A DNA stretch of 16,984 bases from Candidatus Fischerbacteria bacterium RBG_13_37_8 (lineage in GTDB: Bacteria; Acidobacteriota; HRBIN11; MFGW01). The first letter of the stretch is position 1; every line of letters starts with the position of its first letter. The stretch is taken from the NCBI GenBank assembly GCA_001780385.1, contig MFGW01000136.1:1-16984 (forward strand), written 5' to 3'. Both the position numbers and the translations under genes were made by a program. Below are positions 7,565 through 13,305 of the stretch, piece after piece. The notes below the pieces were generated by a model. The model saw nothing but the letters and a program-made list of their open reading frames with translations. It ran no database searches and was not told where the DNA came from.

Positions 7565-7754
7565 ACTTATAATCCTGGCTCAATAGCTTGTTTATTTCAG
7601 ATTATAATTGTTGCAGATTATGGTGCACTATAAGAAAACCAATTTTCACCATTTGCAATTATAAAGGCAAAATTGGTCAATTTCAACACAAGGTAAGATT
7701 TATTCGTTTATTTGAAATCCTTGAAACATTACATTATAATGATGATATACAATT
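7565..7754. promoter_or_regulatory. Divergent intergenic region with 9-bp inverted repeat
   Basis: This 190-bp gap separates divergently transcribed genes. It holds the kinase promoter (7712-7740). For the leftward gene it has a possible -10 TATAAT on the minus strand (7606-7601) lacking a good -35. Between them an exact inverted repeat, ACCAATTTT (7638-7646) and AAAATTGGT (7669-7677), could be an operator, but AT-rich DNA makes such matches easy to find. Confidence 0.4.
7712..7740 (+). promoter_or_regulatory. Sigma70 promoter of the deoxynucleoside kinase gene
   Basis: -35 TTGAAA (7712-7717), a 17-bp spacer and a perfect -10 TATAAT (7735-7740). The predicted start near 7747 gives a leader of about 8 nt before the ATG at 7755, with no Shine-Dalgarno sequence. 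This is the second promoter in the window predicting an almost leaderless message. Confidence 0.75.
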
Positions 7755-8405
7755 ATGATGTTCAAATTTTTAGCAATTGAAGGTCCAATTGGCGTTGGAA
7801 AAACCGTGTTAGCTAAAAAACTGAGCGAACAACTCAACGCTCAGCTTATCTTAGAAGACACGACGAATCCTTTTTTGCATGAATTCTATCAAAATAAAAA
7901 AGGATCCGCGTTCAAAACTCAATTATTCTTTCTTCTGAACCGGTATAATCAACTCTATAATTTAAAGCAATCATCTCTTTTTCATTCTTCGTTAATTTGT
8001 GATTTTATTATTGAAAAGGATAAAATATTTGCCTGTTTAAATCTTGATGACCAGGAATTATCCATGTACAATAAATTATATTCATTATTAGTTAAGGAAT
8101 TACCAAAGCCGGATGTGGTTATTTATTTGCAGGCAAAGATAGATGTGCTGATGCAAAGAATACGCAGAAGAAATTTACCGCTTGAAAAAAGCATGTCGGA
8201 TGATTATTTAAAGGAAGTAATAGCGGCACATGATTATTTCTTTTTTCATTATAAAGCGAGTCCATTATTAGTAATAAATACGAATCAAATAGATTTTGTT
8301 TTGAATGATGATCATTTTAAGGAAATAGTTCGAGCAATTGAAACGATGAAAGCCGGAACGCATTATTACACGCCGTGGCTCAGCGGGGGGACAGATAAAA
8401 GTTAA
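7755..8405 (+). CDS. Deoxynucleoside kinase (dAK/dGK family)
   Basis: 216 residues, the normal length for deoxyadenosine/deoxyguanosine kinases that phosphorylate deoxynucleosides in the salvage pathway. The Walker A loop GPIGVGKT is at 10-17. Glu34 follows LILE in the position of the catalytic base, D83-F84 in CDFIIEKDKIF corresponds to the family D-[RY]-S/K-D motif region, and RIRRRN (135-140) is the arginine-rich LID. Base specificity cannot be read reliably. Two ATGs are adjacent (7755, 7758); either could be used because no ribosome-binding site selects one. The gene lies about 100 bp upstream of panB on the same strand; kinases of this family next to pan or folate genes are seen in other bacteria, so shared transcription is plausible. 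Confidence 0.9.
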   Translation: MMFKFLAIEGPIGVGKTVLAKKLSEQLNAQLILEDTTNPFLHEFYQNKKGSAFKTQLFFLLNRYNQLYNLKQSSLFHSSLICDFIIEKDKIFACLNLDDQELSMYNKLYSLLVKELPKPDVVIYLQAKIDVLMQRIRRRNLPLEKSMSDDYLKEVIAAHDYFFFHYKASPLLVINTNQIDFVLNDDHFKEIVRAIETMKAGTHYYTPWLSGGTDKS

Positions 8406-8445
8406 GAGGAGATGGCATTGCACCACTTCTACCGTTATAAGTTTC

Positions 8446-8502
8446 CCCTGTGACGAAGCACCGGGTTAGTTCCCTCAACCTGAAAAGGTGGGGAGAAAGG
8501 AG
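8446..8502 (+). promoter_or_regulatory. Structured leader of the panBCD operon, candidate cis-regulatory RNA
   Basis: Two tandem hairpins can be drawn by eye. The first, at 8446-8465, pairs CCC.GUG with CAC.GGG around one U/C mismatch. The second, at 8473-8493, pairs CCUC and ACCU with AGGU and GGGG around a GAAA tetraloop, with A8477 bulged. A competing pairing, GGGUU (8463-8467) with AACCU (8477-8481), would exclude both. The ribosome-binding site AAGGAG (8497-8502) follows directly. The published 'pan' RNA motif, known upstream of panB, panC and panD genes in other phyla, is a stem with bulged adenines, so this is a candidate relative. I could not compare it with the consensus. Confidence 0.4.
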
Positions 8503-8508
8503 CATATT

Positions 8509-9318
8509 ATGGAACATGTAAAAGTTACCAGCAGAGCATTTCTGGAAAAGAAAGAGCGTACTGAAAAAATATCCATGGTGACCTGCTATGATTATCCGAC
8601 AGCACTTATCATTGATAAAACTGATATTGATGCTGTGTTAGTAGGAGATTCATTGGGAATGGTAATATTAGGTTACAACAGTACCTTGCCAGTAACCATG
8701 GAAGAAATAATTCACCATACAAAGGCTGTGTCGCGTGGATTAAAACGAGCATATTTAATAGCTGATATGCCGATGGGTTCATTTCATATTTCGGTAGAAG
8801 ACACATTAAAAAATGCTATACGTTTAATTAAAGAAGCGGGAGCAGAAGCGGTAAAATTAGAAGGCGGCGCGAAAAGGAATTGTATTATAAAAAAATTAGT
8901 TGAAGCAGAGATACCTGTCATGGCTCATATAGGTTTAACGCCGCAATCAATTCACATGTTGGGTGGTTACAGGATACAAGGAAGAAATCCCAAGCAAGCA
9001 GAAAAATTATTAGAGGATGCGCTTGCAGTAGAGGCAGCCGGGGCTTTTGCCATAGTAATGGAATGCATACCAACTGTTTTGGCGAAGGAAATAACCGGCA
9101 AACTAACTATCCCAACGATAGGTATTGGTTCAGGGCCTCATTGTGATGGTCAAATTTTAGTACTTCAGGATATGCTGGGAATATGGGAAAAAACTCAGTA
9201 CAAATTCGTCAAGAAATATTCCTGTCTCTATAAAGAAATATCGCAAGCACTTAATCAATATGATCAAGAAGTAAAAGAAGGAATATTTCCAGCAGTTGAG
9301 CATAGTTTTAATGAATAA
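8509..9318 (+). CDS. panB: 3-methyl-2-oxobutanoate hydroxymethyltransferase
   Basis: 269 residues. PanB transfers a hydroxymethyl group from 5,10-methylene-tetrahydrofolate to 2-oxoisovalerate, making ketopantoate, the first step of pantothenate synthesis in the cytoplasm. The metal-binding VGDSLGMV is at 45-52, IADMPMGSF at 84-92, KLEGG at 116-120, AHIGLTPQS at 139-147, and IVMECIP with the catalytic-region Glu185 at 182-188. GIGSGPHCDGQ is at 205-215. The ATG at 8509 is chosen over the in-frame GTG at 8488 because AAGGAG sits 6 nt upstream of it and the protein then has normal family length. Its stop overlaps a possible ATG of panC, as is typical of an operon. Confidence 0.97.
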   Translation: MEHVKVTSRAFLEKKERTEKISMVTCYDYPTALIIDKTDIDAVLVGDSLGMVILGYNSTLPVTMEEIIHHTKAVSRGLKRAYLIADMPMGSFHISVEDTLKNAIRLIKEAGAEAVKLEGGAKRNCIIKKLVEAEIPVMAHIGLTPQSIHMLGGYRIQGRNPKQAEKLLEDALAVEAAGAFAIVMECIPTVLAKEITGKLTIPTIGIGSGPHCDGQILVLQDMLGIWEKTQYKFVKKYSCLYKEISQALNQYDQEVKEGIFPAVEHSFNE

Positions 9319-9329
9319 TGGAGGATACA

Positions 9330-10178
9330 ATGGAAAACATAAATCGTATCGCAAGGATGAAGGAATTAGTAAAAGATATAAAAAAGGAATGTAAAACGAT
9401 AGGATTTGTCCCCACAATGGGTGCTCTTCATGAAGGTCATCTTTCTCTTGTACGCGAAGCAAGAAGAATGTCAGATGTAGTAGTAGTTAGCGTTTTTGTC
9501 AATCCTAAGCAGTTTGGCCCCGGGGAAGATTTTGAACATTATCCGCGCAATATTGCACAGGATACCGAATTACTCCAGAAGGAAAATGTAGATTATGTAT
9601 TTCATCCTGCTGTTGAAGAAATGTTTCCAAATACTTACAAAACATATATTATTGTTGAAGATCTCAGTGCAAAATTATGTGGAAAATCACGACCGGGACA
9701 TTTTCGAGGGGTAACAACAGTCGTAATGAAACTTTTTAATATTGTTCATCCCAATTTTGTATTTTTTGGTCAAAAAGATGCTCAGCAGGCGCTCATCATA
9801 AAGCGAATGCTGAAAGATCTTGCCTCTGATATTGAATTTATCATTTTGCCGATAGTAAGAGATCCTAATGGACTTGCCTTCAGCTCAAGAAATGAATATC
9901 TTACCCCTGAAGAACGAAATGCTGCTCCTATTTTATATGCTGCCTTAATGAAGGCTCATGAACGTATTAAAAAAGGTGAAAAAAAAGCAGCAAAAATATT
10001 AAGCTTGATCAATGAAATGATCTCATCTGAACCACTGGCAAAAATTGACTATATTGAGATTGTTGATCTTGAGAATTTAGAACCCGTAAAATCTATCGAG
10101 AAAACAACTCTCATTGCACTTGCAGTTTTTTTTGGCACAACCCGCTTAATAGATAATATAATCGTGGAGGCAAGATAA
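9330..10178 (+). CDS. panC: Pantoate--beta-alanine ligase (pantothenate synthetase)
   Basis: 282 residues, the usual length. It condenses pantoate and beta-alanine using ATP via a pantoyl-adenylate. GFVPTMGALHEGH (25-37) contains the HIGH-type nucleotide motif. VFVNPKQFGPGEDFEHYPR, GKSRPGHFRGV, FFGQKDAQQ and the KMSKS-equivalent LAFSSRN all match the family. An in-frame ATG at 9318 overlaps the panB stop. I prefer 9330, because GGAGG at 9320-9324 lies 5 nt upstream and the alternative would add four residues not expected in the family. PanD follows directly after its TAA. No ketopantoate reductase gene (panE) is in the window; that step may be supplied elsewhere. Confidence 0.97.
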   Translation: MENINRIARMKELVKDIKKECKTIGFVPTMGALHEGHLSLVREARRMSDVVVVSVFVNPKQFGPGEDFEHYPRNIAQDTELLQKENVDYVFHPAVEEMFPNTYKTYIIVEDLSAKLCGKSRPGHFRGVTTVVMKLFNIVHPNFVFFGQKDAQQALIIKRMLKDLASDIEFIILPIVRDPNGLAFSSRNEYLTPEERNAAPILYAALMKAHERIKKGEKKAAKILSLINEMISSEPLAKIDYIEIVDLENLEPVKSIEKTTLIALAVFFGTTRLIDNIIVEAR

Positions 10179-10583
10179 ATGTTCATTGAAATGCTCAAAT
10201 CAAAATTACATAATGCGACTGTGACAGACACGAAACTTGAATATTCAGGCAGTCTTTCAATTGACCGCCATGTAATGCAAGAAGCGAATATTTACGCATA
10301 TGAAAAAATTGATGTGTACAATATTAATAATGGACAGCGATTTACTACGTATGCGATACCGGCAGAAAAGGGAGTTGTTTGCGTCAATGGAGCTGCCGCA
10401 CGCTTAGCTGCTGCCGGTGATAAAATAATTATAGCATCATATTGCCTTCTCGACCCTAAAGAAGTTGAACAGTTTAAACCACTTGTTATTATTTTAAATG
10501 AAAAAAATGCTATAATAGAGCATTTAAGTGTAGGGGCGGACACGCGTGTCCGCCCTCAAAGGCACGACGATAAAAATGAATAA
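10179..10583 (+). CDS. panD: Aspartate 1-decarboxylase precursor, with repeat-encoded C-terminal tail
   Basis: 134 residues. PanD is a pyruvoyl enzyme that decarboxylates aspartate to beta-alanine, the co-substrate of PanC. The self-cleavage site is EYSGSLSID with Gly24-Ser25, as in the Escherichia coli enzyme; Ser25 becomes the pyruvoyl group. DVYNINNGQRFTTYAI and VNGAAARLAAAGDKIIIASY are strongly conserved. GGAGG lies 9 nt before the ATG, immediately after the panC stop. The conserved protein ends near residue 116 (IIEHL). Residues 117-129 (SVGADTRVRPQRH) are encoded exactly by a 39-bp palindromic repeat also found in two unrelated genes, and DDKNE completes the tail. The tail is probably tolerated rather than functional, since the family C-terminus varies. 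Confidence 0.96.
   Translation: MFIEMLKSKLHNATVTDTKLEYSGSLSIDRHVMQEANIYAYEKIDVYNINNGQRFTTYAIPAEKGVVCVNGAAARLAAAGDKIIIASYCLLDPKEVEQFKPLVIILNEKNAIIEHLSVGADTRVRPQRHDDKNE
10527..10565 (+). repeat. 39-bp palindromic element, copy 2 (in panD 3' end)
   Basis: The centre, 10534-10555, is a perfect 22-bp palindrome (GGGCGGACACG and its complement), making this the best-preserved copy. It is translated as SVGADTRVRPQRH. It is 33/39 identical to copy 1 and 31/39 to each of copies 3 and 4 by hand count, with no gaps. Confidence 0.9.
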
Positions 10584-10591
10584 ATTTTTCT

Positions 10592-10613
10592 TGTCAAGCC
10601 TGACAGATTTTTT
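10592..10613 (+). terminator. Weak candidate terminator after panD
   Basis: A 5-bp stem TGTCA (10592-10596) / TGACA (10601-10605) with an AGCC loop is followed by six Ts (10608-10613). The stem is short, so termination would be weak. It is placed suitably 9 bp after the panD stop. Confidence 0.4.
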
Positions 10614-10652
10614 AATTAAGAAATTGTTTCGAAAATTCGTTCGTAAAAAAGG

Positions 10653-10700
10653 CAAAAGTGACAATTTTTGTCACTCAAGTGACAAAAATTGTCACTTTTG
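10653..10700. repeat. Perfect 22-bp nested palindrome between panD and the pilin gene
   Basis: The arms 10653-10674 and 10679-10700 are exact complements around TCAA. Each arm is itself an inverted repeat: GTGACAA, three bases, TTGTCAC. The motif GTGACAA/TTGTCAC therefore occurs four times within 38 bp. On DNA this is an attractive array of operator half-sites upstream of the pilin gene; as RNA it would be a long hairpin. No T-tract follows, so it is not a standard terminator. It could equally be a dispersed repeat. Confidence 0.8.
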
Positions 10701-10744
10701 AGGATTATGCAAAATGAAAAGTGGCTTACATGCTACATCACAAA

Positions 10745-10760
10745 AGGCATGATTCTTGTA
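10745..10760 (+). promoter_or_regulatory. Possible sigma54-type promoter of the pilin gene
   Basis: AGGCAT-N5-TTGTA resembles the sigma54 pattern TGGCAC-N5-TTGCA with correct spacing from GG (10746-10747) to the G at 10758. The -12 GC is GT here. Start of transcription would be near 10772, leaving the strong AAAGGAGGT ribosome-binding site (10781-10789) intact. Pilin genes are often sigma54-controlled, but the match is imperfect. Confidence 0.25.
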
Positions 10761-10797
10761 TCCTTAATATAGAATCTTATAAAGGAGGTAAAGTAAT

Positions 10798-11316
10798 ATG
10801 AAAAAGCAAAAGGGTTTTACCCTAATTGAGCTGTTAATTGTTATCGCAATCATCGGTATCATTGCAGCTATTGCTATCCCGAACCTATTGAACGCCCTTG
10901 ACAGATCCAGACAGAAAAGATCCCAGGCAGACTTAAGAACATGGGGTTCAGCACTGGGAACCTATCTGGTTGACTGGAATTTCTATCCGTTTGATCCGAC
11001 CGGACCGGATGCACCCATCGGCCCAGGCGTATTTCTCTATGACGAGTTCCAGGCTGATAAATATCTTGAAAGCGCCCCTTACCAGGATGGATGGAACAAT
11101 GTTTTCCGTTATACTGGTGGGACAGATATGATTTCAGCATGGGGCTATACAATTTGTTCTCTGGGCAAAGGTAATATCTCAGAAACAGGTGGTCCTCCAA
11201 AATTCAGATGCTTCCAATGCGATATCAGATTACGTAATGGTCAGTTCTTCATGAGACCGGAAGGTCCTCAAACAGATAATATCATCGGATGTGTTCCAAC
11301 CGCGCCTTGCATATAA
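10798..11316 (+). CDS. Type II secretion GspG/type IV pilin-like protein
   Basis: 172 residues. MKKQKG|FTLIELLIVIAIIG is a class III prepilin leader: cleavage after Gly6, mature Phe at +1, and Glu11 as the conserved +5 glutamate. The hydrophobic helix spans about 7-29. The following region (QKRSQADLRTWGSALGTYLVDWNFYP) and YQDGWNNVFRYTGG match the GspG layout of helix, D-x-YP and D-x-W segments. The C-terminal part differs: it has five cysteines (120, 138, 141, 165, 171) that could form disulfides, and a Pro/Gly-rich loop (65-77). It probably assembles into an inner-membrane-derived pseudopilus or pilus. It has the best ribosome-binding site in the window and its own terminator, suggesting strong separate expression. 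No assembly ATPase or prepilin peptidase is nearby. Confidence 0.9.
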   Translation: MKKQKGFTLIELLIVIAIIGIIAAIAIPNLLNALDRSRQKRSQADLRTWGSALGTYLVDWNFYPFDPTGPDAPIGPGVFLYDEFQADKYLESAPYQDGWNNVFRYTGGTDMISAWGYTICSLGKGNISETGGPPKFRCFQCDIRLRNGQFFMRPEGPQTDNIIGCVPTAPCI

Positions 11317-11337
11317 AGGTAATCTAATACATTTTTC

Positions 11338-11377
11338 AAAAGCAGAAAGGGAGCTTCCCCCTTTCTGCTTTTTTTTT
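11338..11377 (+). terminator. Strong intrinsic terminator after the pilin gene
   Basis: AGCAGAAAGGG (11341-11351) pairs exactly with CCCTTTCTGCT (11359-11369) around a 7-nt loop. It is followed by an unbroken run of Ts to 11377, and three preceding As extend the stem. It lies 21 bp after the stop codon, so the ligase genes downstream need another promoter or readthrough. Confidence 0.9.
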
Positions 11378-11381
11378 AATG

Positions 11382-11530
11382 AAACCACAGAGACCACAGA
11401 GCTATCAGCGAACCTTGTTCGCTGATAGCGGTTCAAGGTTCAAGGTTGGGAAAAATGCCGCTTCGTTTGACCTTGAACTCTGAAAATATTGATGCTAACA
11501 TCGTTTGTTTTCTGTGTAAATCCGTAAAAA
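11382..11530. repeat. Cluster of short repeat fragments before the first ligase gene
   Basis: Several simple repeats sit together: tandem CCACAGAG (near 11384-11400); a perfect 13-bp hairpin GCTATCAGCGAAC (11401-11413) / complement (11417-11429) with a CTT loop; tandem GGTTCAAGGTTCAAGG (11430-11445); its inverted ACCTTGAAC (11470-11478); and TTTCTGTGTAAATCCGT (near 11510-11526), an inverted CACAGA-type edge. This looks like remnants of one or more small mobile repeats. No clear promoter for the ligase gene was found here. Confidence 0.6.
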
Positions 11531-11537
11531 TAAAATC

Positions 11538-13292
11538 ATGTTTTCGGATAAAACGAGTTCTTTTCTTATCATTTCACTTTTCTGTTTCTTTATCCTGTTC
11601 CCTCCTGAAATTTATGATCCCTCTTTTTCAATTTTCATCATTGCCTCTTCGCTCCTGTTCATGCTTACGCTCCTGAAAAAAAATCAAGTGAATCCCCTCG
11701 CCGCTCTTGCCTTATTTATCATTATTTATTTCCTTCTCCTTCAATCATTGTTTGCTAACAAATTGCAGCTCTCCTATGTTATGCTCTTTATTGCCTACTG
11801 CATACTCTTCTTTTCTCTTCATCATCTCCTTACTGTTGCAATCACAAATAGCATTGTTTACACAATCGTATTTCTCGTGCTGTTTCTCTCTCTTTATGCT
11901 TTCTACCAATTCTTCTACGGTTACCAGCATGACTATGCTTCCCTGCTTCCCTACAAAGACAGTCTCTTCATCGGAAAAACACTTGCCTATCTTCAAAAGA
12001 AAAGAGTTACCGCATCCTTCGCCCTTCCTACTGTCTTCTCAGCTTTCCTCATGACGGCATTACCATTCTCCATACATGCTATCATTGCTTTCAAAAGCCG
12101 CATACGAATATGTGCCATCGTCTCTACACTGTTGGCACTGCTTGCCGCTCTCCTGTCACAATCATATTTCATTTTCCCTGCTCTTCTAATACTATTCTTA
12201 TCACTGTTATTCTTCAAGGTGATTCCTGTACCCAAAAAATATCTTTACCCCCTTATCGCTATTATCATTCTACTCTCAATTGCTCTACCAGGATTCATGA
12301 GAAAAGATCTTTCTTCTCACCTCTTCCAATCCAATACTATACAAATGAGACTTGGTAATTGGACTATTGCCTACAAGATTATAAAAAACTACCCCTTATG
12401 GGGAGTCGGAATCGGTAATTTGCATATTTTTTACCCCCGCTATATGACTGCCAACGACATCGAAACTAAATATGCACATAATTTCTTCCTCCAATTCCCC
12501 GCTGAAACAGGATTTGCCGGTTTCCTCCTTCTCCTTGTTATTCTCTCCCTATTCCTTATCTCGATCGTCAATGTATATAAAAACAAACCCGTTTCTACAC
12601 TGACATGGGCTTGCATTACTTCCTTCCTTATTTTCCTTGCCTATTCAGCTATTGATATTTCGCTTTATTTCCCCAGCATTGGTTTTTTCGGGATACTCTG
12701 TGCTTCGCTCTATTTCTTCGAATATAAAAAACAAACCGCGCAACAACTCGCCTCACCCTTACTTTTAACTCCACTCTTAAAAATTATTTTATTTTCACTC
12801 ACTGTCATCCCACTGTTATATTGTATCAAAATTCATTACACACAAAGCACCTTCGAACGATCTATTGATGAATTGAAAAGAGGTAATATATCAAAAGCTA
12901 CTCTCTCACTCGAACACTACCTCGACTATTTTCCTACCGATATAGCAGCCGCATCTTTACTGCTGAATACGAGCAAGTATCAATCCGTACTTGAAGATCG
13001 CATTGATACATACCACAAGACTCTCCTGTACTGCCCTTTTTCTCCCCGCATACATTATATGACCGGCTCACTTAATATGAATGACAGGTTCTATTATAAT
13101 GCTTTCATTAACTTTAGCATCTCGCATCAATTGTATCCTGCTAAATATCTTTATAATCAAGCATACAAAGATTCTCTGAATATGATGCGTGAACACCAGG
13201 AATATTTGAAAAAATCAACTAATTTTGACAGTGCAGGAGTCGACCCTCGTGTCCGCCCTCAAAAGCACAAAGCTGTTGAAAATCCCGAATAA
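11538..13292 (+). CDS. O-antigen ligase/polymerase-family (Wzy_C) membrane protein with TPR-like tail
   Basis: 584 residues with about eleven or twelve membrane helices up to residue 430. The Wzy_C signature is present: RLGNWTIAYKIIKNYPLWGVGIGN (from 271) and AHNFFLQFPAETG (313-325), with Arg271, His314 and Glu323 in the positions expected of WaaL, Wzy and PglL-type enzymes. Such proteins move lipid-linked glycans onto lipid A, a growing polymer or a protein on the periplasmic side. A soluble C-terminal region from about 435 is helical and TPR-like (FERSIDELKRGNISKATLSLEHYL). Residues 565-577 are encoded by a 39-bp repeat copy and end the protein with KAVENPE. No Shine-Dalgarno sequence precedes the ATG. 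A paralogue follows after 13 bp. Acceptor unknown. Confidence 0.88.
   Translation: MFSDKTSSFLIISLFCFFILFPPEIYDPSFSIFIIASSLLFMLTLLKKNQVNPLAALALFIIIYFLLLQSLFANKLQLSYVMLFIAYCILFFSLHHLLTVAITNSIVYTIVFLVLFLSLYAFYQFFYGYQHDYASLLPYKDSLFIGKTLAYLQKKRVTASFALPTVFSAFLMTALPFSIHAIIAFKSRIRICAIVSTLLALLAALLSQSYFIFPALLILFLSLLFFKVIPVPKKYLYPLIAIIILLSIALPGFMRKDLSSHLFQSNTIQMRLGNWTIAYKIIKNYPLWGVGIGNLHIFYPRYMTANDIETKYAHNFFLQFPAETGFAGFLLLLVILSLFLISIVNVYKNKPVSTLTWACITSFLIFLAYSAIDISLYFPSIGFFGILCASLYFFEYKKQTAQQLASPLLLTPLLKIILFSLTVIPLLYCIKIHYTQSTFERSIDELKRGNISKATLSLEHYLDYFPTDIAAASLLLNTSKYQSVLEDRIDTYHKTLLYCPFSPRIHYMTGSLNMNDRFYYNAFINFSISHQLYPAKYLYNQAYKDSLNMMREHQEYLKKSTNFDSAGVDPRVRPQKHKAVENPE
13230..13268 (+). repeat. 39-bp palindromic element, copy 3 (3' end of first ligase gene)
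   Basis: Translated as SAGVDPRVRPQKH in the same frame as copies 2 and 4. The left half has diverged (GGAGTCGAC instead of GGGGCGGAC) so the palindrome is imperfect, whereas the right half CGTGTCCGCCCTCAA is identical to copy 2. Confidence 0.85.
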
Positions 13293-13305
13293 TTACTAAA
13301 GAAAT

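Noticed and set aside
8406..8440. tRNA fragment suggested by GCACCACTTC near the panB leader
   Set aside because: No acceptor, anticodon or T-loop pairing can be drawn around it.
8488..8508. GTG start of panB seven codons upstream
   Set aside because: The GTG lies within the leader hairpin and has no ribosome-binding site, whereas the ATG at 8509 has AAGGAG at 6 nt.
10653..10700. Intrinsic terminator of panD
   Set aside because: The stem is long and perfect but AT-rich, with only a few Ts after it and nested symmetry better suited to DNA binding or a repeat.
10756..10783. Sigma70 promoter TTGTAT-N16-TATAAA before the pilin gene
   Set aside because: Transcription would start after the strong ribosome-binding site at 10781-10789, removing it from the mRNA.
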